The position numbers and the translations under genes were made by a program. A model generated the notes under the pieces. The model searched no databases and had not been told where the DNA came from. It saw only the letters and a list, made by a program, of their open reading frames with translations. 64,000 nt of DNA from Hemicentrotus pulcherrimus (lineage: Eukaryota > Echinodermata > Echinoidea > Camarodonta > Strongylocentrotidae), in NCBI GenBank assembly GCA_003118195.1, contig BEXV01002181.1, positions 3,138-67,137 on the forward strand. The letters are read 5' to 3'. Shown here piece after piece: positions 58,505 through 64,000 of the stretch. Within the stretch, counting starts at the first letter, position 1. Each line of letters starts with the position of its first letter.

Positions 58505-58695
58505 TTTCTTCTTATCTTTCTCAAGTTTCCTTCTTCTTCGTCGTCGTCGTCTTCGTCTTTTTCTTCTTCTTCGTCTTCGTCGTCGTCTTCTTCTTCGTCG
58601 TCGCTTTCTTCTTCTTCTTCTTCTTCTTCTTCTTCTTCTTCTTCTTCTTCTTCTTCTTCTTCTTCTTCTTCTTCTTCTGCTTCTTCTTCTTCTTA
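58505..58695. repeat. TTC/TCG microsatellite
   Basis: (TTC)n with interspersed TCGTCG units. Long Ser, Phe and Lys frames across it are artefacts of the repeat. Confidence 0.9.
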
Positions 58696-58939
58696 AACTT
58701 TGGTTTACAAGAAGCCATGTTGATATAAAACTTATTTACTTACAAATAGAGACAGAGGTTGCGGGTAAATCAGTTAATCACGCATCACTAATATAAACCC
58801 TGCCCCCACCATCGGTACTTCTTATATCTGTTATGGATATCCCTCATAGACTACTGGCTACTCCATTAAAGGGATATTTAAGATAAAGAAAACAATTACG
58901 TGATATGTTAATAGGGCTAGAATACAAGGAATACCAGTA

Positions 58940-59040
58940 GGATAAATTACTAATCCGCACCACATTAGGGTTGATGGGTGGTTTATGGGCGCGTGGCGTC
59001 GCGTGCCGGGTCGCAGGCGCCACTTACGATTTCGTCACTT
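58940..59040 (+). repeat. Left member of an inverted repeat pair
   Basis: GGATAAATTACTAATCCG, then GGGTGGTTTATGGG, GCGTGCCGGGTC and CAGGCGCCACTT, are matched in reverse complement by 63905-64000. It is GC-rich against an AT-rich background. Confidence 0.7.
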
Positions 59041-59424
59041 TGAACTGTGGTCGGATTACTGTTTATTAAAATTAATGATTTGATTGATTAATGTCATGAA
59101 ACCATTACATTTCTCTGTAAGTTTGTCTTTCTGAATGACGAGGATGTGCTCTAATAATGGGCCAAAGGGATTACACACTGTAAAGACTGTTGGGTAAAAA
59201 AAATGAGGGCGATTATGTGCCGGAACAAACATGCCCACCATGAATGATTTTTTTTCTATCTCAATATGTAGTAAATGGTGATCGGTACTGAGCAAAACAT
59301 TATTCAAATTAGGTATGAAATTGCCCCGATTTGGTCTTGATTGCCCTCGAGCTGGAACATTGTTACACATTATGTTTACAGTGCACCTGAAATCAAAGTT
59401 TGTTTGTTTGTAACCCAATTATTA

Positions 59425-59751
59425 TTCTCCTTCTCCCCCTCTCTCTCTAACCCCACTCTCTCTCTCCCTCCCTCCCCTCCCCCTCTCTCTCTCTTCCCCC
59501 TCTCTCTCTCTCCCTCCCTCCCCTCCACCTCTCTCTCTCCATGCTCACTGAGTCCCTGTCGTTCTTTCCTTCCCTCCCTCCCCTCACTCCTCCCACCCGC
59601 CTTTTCTCCACTCTATGTTTCTCTCTCGTGTCTCTTTCTTTTAGTGCCATATCCATATTAGACTATGGCTATCTTGTTGTTCGACACTGCTATATTACAT
59701 GAGCCATCAGTTCTATCCGGCTATATCCCTTGCCTTTTTTCTCTCGTATTG

Positions 59752-59804
<53 letters not shown>

Positions 59805-59810
59805 TTCTCT
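59425..59810. repeat. CT-rich low-complexity region with (CT)n
   Basis: Alternating CTCTCT and CCCTCC tracts run to about 59640. An almost pure (CT)n lies at about 59755-59803. Confidence 0.9.
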
Positions 59811-61024
59811 CTATGCTATTTCATATATCGAAAATCCATCTTCCTTGAACCCTCTCCTTCTTAGTCTTTACTACCAGTATCAGTGCCAGGCAGTTTCTCT
59901 AAAACTCCACTGTATATGTATGCCTAAGAATCCCATTTGCCACATGCTTAGCTCATTTACATTCCTTTTTGCTATCTAAATGTTATATTTTCCTTCCAGA
60001 TTATGTATTGTCAGTTGAATTACAAAACACCATTTTGAATTTTCTTCCCCTATGAAGGCATAAGCCTAATCGTAAAACGTGTTTGCCGTATACTCCCATC
60101 TTTGTCGTATTTTGTTGTTTCCAAATTCAAACGTATGGTGACTGCATAAAATAAGAATATTGTATTTATGTGAGTAGGTCTACATAATTATTAAGGTTTA
60201 GAATGTTAGAATTCCAATTTTATGAGTCTTCCGTAAACGTACAAAGAACCATATGGTTATGGTGATGTGTTGTTTTCTTCCAAACCGACTGAATAATTCA
60301 TGCATGAGATGATTGTAATTATAAACGGCCCTACTTAGGAATAAAAACTGCTGATGAAATGCACAAACAGATTTATTTTCTTCTTCTTCAAACCACATTA
60401 TTTGTTTGAAACACAATAATATAGGACCTAAAAGGACAACAAGCATTGAGCGTCATGTGGATTTGAATAAATACGCTCTCCATTTATGACACTTTTGCCT
60501 CCATATTCATCAATATTTCTATGATTTCATTTTATCGATTTGCCTTTTTATTCATTAATAAATGAAAGCGGGTGATTTGTCAGAATATGGTTAATAACTG
60601 CCAGAAAACTTTAGAAAACTAAAGTATAGGTTCAAGCTGAAAGAATTTTTAAAAAATGGAACAAAGAAGAAATGGGGAAATCGAAATAAAAGGGGGAACT
60701 AGACAGTAAGAAAAGAAGAGGAAAATGAACGAAAGAGTAAAGAGCATTGAAAAGGGAGGGTAACAAATAAGAATACACCAATCAGTATAAAGGTATTTAG
60801 AGGAAGAATTCAATTTCAAAATAAGACGTCAGCGCGTGCCACAACTCGATCGTCTCGCACACGACCTATCGTGGACGTATACAAGCAGATAAGTGTTAGC
60901 ATGCTATATGGGTAGGGATAACAAGGATATCAGTCTGTATACCGACTGTCATATTATAATTGGAACAGGAGATATGGTTTGGTAAATCAAGGGGGGCATG
61001 TGGGGCGGAAGGAAAAAAGAAACA
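59811..61024. other. Non-coding stretch
   Basis: AT-rich sequence between CT and GAA microsatellites. I see no gene or clear repeat. Confidence 0.5.
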
Positions 61025-61260
61025 ACGATGAGGAAGAAGAAGAAGAAGAAGACGAAAGAGAAGAAGAAGAAGAAGAAGAAGAAGAAGAAGAAGAAGAAGA
61101 CGAAGAAAGCGACGACGACGACGAAGAAGAAGAAGAAGAAGAAGAAGAAAGAAAGGGAAAAGGGAAAAAGAAGACGAAGGAAACAAAAAAGGAATAGAAG
61201 TAATAGTAGTAGAAGAAGAAGAAGAAAGGTAGAAGAAAAAGAAAAAGAAGAAGAAGAACA
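61025..61260. repeat. GAA microsatellite
   Basis: (GAA)n with GAC and GAG interruptions. Poly-Glu and poly-Lys frames here are not genes. Confidence 0.9.
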
Positions 61261-62124
61261 TGATGATGGTGCTTGGCATGTTTTTGAGTTTTCTTTAAGG
61301 TCTATTAATTTTTTGTTTTAATATTTGTTTTGTTTTAATGAGATACCAAACATTCTACCAAGTATCTGCGCAGAAAGAAAGAGAGAGAGAGAGAGAGATT
61401 GTGAGTCTCCCTGTTCAACTGATAGCAATCATGTTAATAAAGAAAATTGAGGAATTTTTGGAAACAATTTAACAATGACTTTGGTCACATTAAATGATAT
61501 ATTGTTTCAAAACGTTTATGTTCAATTGTAGGCCAATTAAAGAATTATGGGGATCAAAATATCATCCCGAAAAGACAAATTCAAAGTTCATTTGCTTCCA
61601 AAACTTCTTCAAATAGTGTCCAAATGATTTATGTCTTCCATGAATTTGAAATCTTGGATATGTTCCGCAAAAGTCTGAGTCCTTTAGGAATCCGAAATCA
61701 GTTTTACCCGGGAGTTCCATCCTTCTGTGATCAACGTAACTTATAGGTCATTGACAGTTTTTATAAGCCCTTAAGTTTTAGAACTTCTCGTCAGATTTAT
61801 TTGATTTTATGATAAATAAGAAATAATATAGCCGGGAGCGTATAAACATATAGCCGTGATACGTTCCTTGTAGATATTCAAACTACAATCCAATCAAAAT
61901 CATGAAAAGAATACCAAATGTTCTCATTAATACAATGAGAACAACTTGAGAGTATACATAATGTTTCTCTATTTCCTTTTTGCTACCAAAACTGTAAATG
62001 AGTTTTAATGCTGCGCTCTTTTCAGAATTACCTACCTAACTAGTACTTCAGTCATTCTCAATGCAAAATTAGGACTACTTATTGCTGTATTTTTGGTCGT
62101 CCTAAATTTGGCATATAATATTCT

Positions 62125-62834
62125 CTTTTTTTTTTTGTAAAATAACCATTTCAGATCTTCTTTATTTTTTTCTTCATAATAATATAAACATATTCACATT
62201 TGTAGCATTTTCCTCCATTTCCTGAGGGATATACATGGTTTTCTAATATTTTTTCTATTTGTAAACGATGACTTAATAGGTAAATAAAAATATGAAGAAG
62301 TCTCTTTTTAGTTGTTTTCTTTTTAAATTCTTTTCCAACAAAACTTTTGTAAATAGTAAAAAGTGCATAATTCAAAATAATATCAACATCTTTTTCCTTC
62401 TTTGATTTAAAATCAATACCAAACTATAGATGACATGGTTTGAAATTAAAATTAGACATGAAATATTTCTTTATAGTCTTTTCAACTTCATTCCAAAACA
62501 TACTGACTTCGTTACAAAAAAAGAACATGTGCATACAATCACCTTTCTGATTACAATAATAACACTGATCATTGGCATTAACTTTCCATTTAAACAAATT
62601 ATATGGTATCGCTAAAATATTATACATGAATTTGAAGTTGAAATTAATTAGTAAGCTGTCTTTTATACTTTTTAACTTAAATAACCAAACATTTGACCAT
62701 TCAGGTATATATTCAATTTCCAAAGTATTACGCCGAAATTTCTCCGCTCTATATTTTTCGATTTTTGTTTTAATTAACTCATGATATATTCTTTTAACTG
62801 TCAACTGTCTAACTGAAATCATATCCTCAATCAA
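62125..62834 (-). pseudogene. LINE (non-LTR retrotransposon) 3' end, degenerate
   Basis: On the minus strand 62834-62427 encodes a region ending with CYYCNQKGDCMHMFFFC followed by a Trp. This CxxC...H...C pattern is the zinc-knuckle tail found after the reverse transcriptase of L1/Tx1-type LINEs. A TAG at 62424-62426 interrupts, but the same frame continues (LNYALFTIYKSF, RLQIEKIL) to 62151. An A-rich stretch on the minus strand (62125-62137) fits a poly-A tail. The catalytic reverse transcriptase part is absent, so it is a 5'-truncated, dead copy. Confidence 0.65.
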
Positions 62835-63904
62835 TTATATATCATTATATACAAACGCTGTGGATCTAAATTTCATATACTCTCTAAGTTCTATATTTAT
62901 ATATGTAAGTACTAACGTATTCCCGAGTGATTGGATCGCTCTTCTAATTCGTGTTGGTATTTGGCATAATATGATAAAGATGTAATATAATAGGTAAAGG
63001 GTCCAACAACATAGTAGAGAGCGTGCATGCACTGATATCTGTTGTGCGTATAATATCTTGTTCGAAAAGATTTCTTGGTGTATTCGAATTTGAATTTGAA
63101 TGTATTGACAAAAACACATCACAATAATGACAGTACTATGAACAATCATACAATGCAAAGCATAATAAAAAAATGATAATAATAATGAACGTTATTTGTA
63201 TAGCGCATATCACTCACACAAAGAAAGTCCCTATGCGCTTAGAAATACTGATACATGTATACATAACAGGGGAGTAATGTTGACTGAACAGTCAGATATG
63301 AACGTAAATGAATTGTGTATTATTAATAGTAGGGACTGGTGAAGTAATGGGAACTAAAAAATTAAAACAAGTGCTAGTCGAGCTTAGTTCCTTTCTTTGG
63401 CAATTTTGTTGTATAAATAAATATATATATGAATGTAAAACTTAATCGTTTTGTATTAATTTCACATATACATATACAACAAATATAATACAATATCTTG
63501 TGACTTTTTTTACATTTCTAAAACAATATGATTTGGAGAATAGAGAGGCGGGAAAGCCCCCATAATGAGCACACTATAGGGGAAAATTGTCTTCTACACA
63601 ATGCCCCTATCTCTAGTGTGCCTATTCAAAAAAGAGTAATGAGACAGAAAATGCATTGTGTATTTGTTGATCTTAATTTATAAGTGGCACAAAACTGGCG
63701 TAAAAATAACTGACACTTGCACGAAAATGTAGAGAAGAAAGAGAAGGAAAAGGTATAACAATAATGCTAAACGGGGCAAAAATCCTCTTCTTTTTTTAGG
63801 GCGCTTTACCGGGATTTGAACGTGTCATTGCAATGGGAGCTGTTTAGACGACCATCCATAAATCTTGTTGTAAATTATTTTCAAATCACCTCACAATGGT
63901 CGTG
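62835..63904. other. Non-coding stretch with a short hairpin
   Basis: AT-rich sequence. An ATAATAATAATG-led SINE-tail fragment with ATAGCGCATATC and CCTATGCGCTTAG lies at about 63173-63245. An imperfect hairpin (GCACACTATAGGGG against CCCCTATCTCTAGTGTGC) lies at about 63570-63623. No gene. Confidence 0.5.
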
Positions 63905-64000
63905 ATCAAACCGCGAAGTGGCGCCTGAGACTCGGCACGCGAGTCCAAGCACCCCATAAACCACCCAATTAATCCCTTACGGGTCCGGATTAATTTATCC
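63905..64000 (-). repeat. Right member of an inverted repeat pair, cut by the window end
   Basis: Its reverse complement reads GGATAAATTAATCCGG, then GGGTGGTTTATGGG, GCGTGCCGAGTC and CAGGCGCCACTT, matching 58940-59040. The window stops at its outer edge. Confidence 0.7.

Noticed and set aside
58264..58728. Phe/Val-rich frame resembling a membrane protein
   Set aside because: The hydrophobic run is the TTC microsatellite in another frame, and the upstream part is AT-rich without motifs.
61000..61321. Glu- and Lys-rich frames
   Set aside because: GAA microsatellite.
1..64000. CRISPR arrays, operons, prophage or insertion sequences of bacterial type
   Set aside because: None seen. The tandem repeats here lack unique spacers, and the sequence is an intron-rich animal genome.

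Overview
The window is eukaryotic, probably an invertebrate deuterostome and most likely an echinoderm such as a sea urchin (inference). The signs are: about 40 small exons with GT-AG introns, AT-rich introns full of short inverted-repeat elements and tRNA-derived SINEs with ATT tails, a TIR/SAM gene of a kind seen in invertebrate innate-immunity repertoires, and long triplet microsatellites. There is no bacterial-style gene organisation.

Positions 550-39356, plus strand, hold almost all of a VWA8 gene (von Willebrand factor A domain-containing protein 8, a mitochondrial AAA+ ATPase). I could place 43 exons with consistent phases from the second or third coding exon to the stop. They encode about 1850 residues: three AAA modules, a long linker and a C-terminal vWA domain. 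Only the N-terminal exon or exons, with the mitochondrial targeting peptide, lie upstream of the window. Two oddities sit near the 3' end. Exon 36 has an in-frame TAA directly after its obvious acceptor. The next intron carries a decayed copy of part of exon 37.

Positions 48984-53757, minus strand, hold a complete four-exon gene convergent with VWA8. It encodes a 676-residue protein with the order TIR - SAM - TIR - TIR. It is not the SARM1 order (ARM-SAM-SAM-TIR) and is the best candidate here for an under-described immune or NAD-signalling component. The roughly 9.6 kb between the two stop codons holds the 3' UTRs, small repeats and a CAT microsatellite.

The introns are a catalogue of mobile DNA. 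They include a 1460-bp non-autonomous Helentron-like element with a matching empty site 0.4 kb away, a 112-bp MITE with a TATTG target duplication inside a 218-bp tandem repeat, a TTAA-flanked MITE, several foldback elements, SINEs, and three copies each of a 190-bp MITE and a 300-bp repeat.

Positions 54.7-64 kb hold no gene I can support. There is an assembly gap (55478-56192), microsatellites, the degenerate 3' end of a LINE (minus strand, near 62.1-62.8 kb), and a pair of inverted about 100-bp repeats at 58940 and 64000. Introns not mentioned individually are AT-rich and show nothing I recognise.
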